From assembly GCA_023398955.1 (NCBI GenBank), contig JAEWRL010000081.1:1-5998 (forward strand): DNA of 5,998 nucleotides. The letters are read 5' to 3'. This stretch comes from Pseudomonadota bacterium (GTDB taxonomy: Bacteria > Myxococcota_A > Polyangia > Polyangiales > Polyangiaceae). The position numbers and the translations under genes are program-made. How positions within the stretch are numbered: position 1 is the stretch's first letter; each line of letters starts with the position of its first letter. The notes under the pieces are model-generated. The model worked only from the letters and a program-made list of their open reading frames with translations, made no database searches and had not been told where the DNA came from. Shown piece by piece: positions 5,327 through 5,998 of the stretch.

Positions 5327-5998
5327 CAGTCAGCGCTGGCGGCTGGCTACCCGTGTTGCAGACAGTCTTCTTGCTGGTCCTGTTTCATCTTGGCTGCGAG
5401 CGGCGAAGTCGCCCCACTACAGAGACCGAGACTAAGCTGCTTTGTCGCGAAGAGGAGATTATCATGTCCGCAGGTTCAGATGCAGGTGCCGCCCGCGATG
5501 CCGGTCTGCAGGGTAGTGATAACATGGGGACCACGGACTGGCGGTGGCCGCAGAAGCCAGGACGTGCGATCGGCCATCACGCTAGGCCTGGTCCGCATTA
5601 CCGTGAGTACTTTCCCCCCGTGTGGCTGCAGATTATTGACCTGCCAGATTCATCGGATCGGCTGCTGTCACAAGCCCTGCGAGGATTGAGACCGACGAAT
5701 CCTCCCGACACTGAGGCTGCCGTGCGAGAGGCGGGGGCAGCGTTGGGAGTACGATCAGAGTACTTCGGGTTTCAGTCGTCCGGTCGCTTTGCCTTTCCAA
5801 TGGAAGGCGGGTGTTGTGACCTGGTGCGCTCTCGCTGGAAGCCGCGAAAGGGATCCTACGTGATCGACGGTACAAGGGCTCGGCACGTTCAGAGCCTTCG
5901 TGTTCGAAACTGGGAGAGGGATCCTTCCCGGTCAGTCGTCGACCAGGTCAACGAGTTTGCGGCCGAGTTCTTTGATCGCAGCCCGCAAGGCGTCCTGC
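5314..5998 (+). CDS. putative lipoprotein, unknown function (partial, runs off the right edge)
   Basis: An uninterrupted frame of 228 codons runs from ATG 5314 to the window end. The ATG lies inside the last codons of the preceding gene (13-base overlap), with TGAGGG at 5295-5300 upstream, which suggests translational coupling. The N-terminus has a hydrophobic core (LPVLQTVFLLVLFHLGC) ending at Cys28, which looks like a type II signal peptide; the lipobox (H-L-G-C) has His where Leu is usual, so lipidation is likely but not certain. GTG 5353 would leave only 14 residues before the Cys. After the Cys comes a Glu/Thr-rich and then Ala/Gly/Asp-rich linker (AGSDAGAARDAG, about 58-69), common for surface lipoproteins. 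The rest, from about residue 75, contains aromatic and charged segments (HYREYFPPVWLQIID; GGCCDLVRSRWKP; NEFAAEFFDRSP) without a recognised domain. Position behind the module protein suggests a periplasmic partner, either immunity or accessory; that is inference. Confidence 0.8.
   Translation, partial: MGRLTVSAGGWLPVLQTVFLLVLFHLGCERRSRPTTETETKLLCREEEIIMSAGSDAGAARDAGLQGSDNMGTTDWRWPQKPGRAIGHHARPGPHYREYFPPVWLQIIDLPDSSDRLLSQALRGLRPTNPPDTEAAVREAGAALGVRSEYFGFQSSGRFAFPMEGGCCDLVRSRWKPRKGSYVIDGTRARHVQSLRVRNWERDPSRSVVDQVNEFAAEFFDRSPQGVL

Overview
The window is GC-rich, single-chromosome-like bacterial DNA. Its gene content is that of an accessory toxin/effector region. The protein architecture, namely LysM/peptidoglycan-binding-like adaptor fragments next to a large multi-membrane-segment effector-like protein and a putative lipoprotein with an Asp/Ala/Gly-rich linker, is most reminiscent of myxobacteria or other deltaproteobacterial lineages. 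That taxonomic guess is inference only; the window holds no ribosomal or housekeeping gene.

Layout, left to right. (1) Bases 1 to about 102 are the extreme 3' end of a group II intron, with a foldable domain V and a domain VI hairpin carrying a bulged branch-point A; the intron body and any reverse transcriptase lie off the left edge. (2) A short stretch of about 118 bases follows with nothing recognised. (3) A two-gene unit on the + strand comprises a small protein of about 148 aa (220-666) and, 23 bases later, an 895-aa protein (690-3377). The latter has the layout of VasX/BTH_I2691-type type VI secretion effectors: a large soluble N-terminal part, a cluster of membrane segments, and a beta-rich C-terminal part. 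(4) A small two-TM protein is encoded on the - strand (3337-3780) and overlaps the effector gene tail to tail; it is a candidate immunity protein. (5) A 350-base graveyard (about 3848-4160) contains pieces of a second effector of the same family: one direct piece (membrane-segment region), one inverted piece (C-terminal region), and a 33-bp direct repeat. (6) A second + strand unit follows: a ~384-aa protein (4172-5326) starting with the same 90-bp module as the first small gene, then a degenerate peptidoglycan-binding-like region and an unassigned C-terminal domain. It overlaps by 13 bases a putative lipoprotein gene (5314 onward) that runs off the right edge.

Working model (inference): two cassettes that share a common 5' module but have different downstream parts, each module being the tail of a LysM-like/carrier domain typical of type VI or contractile-injection adaptor proteins, followed by effector and partner genes. 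Effector fragments in both orientations between the cassettes, and a group II intron at the left flank, indicate repeated rearrangement. The proposed functions rest on motif recognition by eye, not on database searches.
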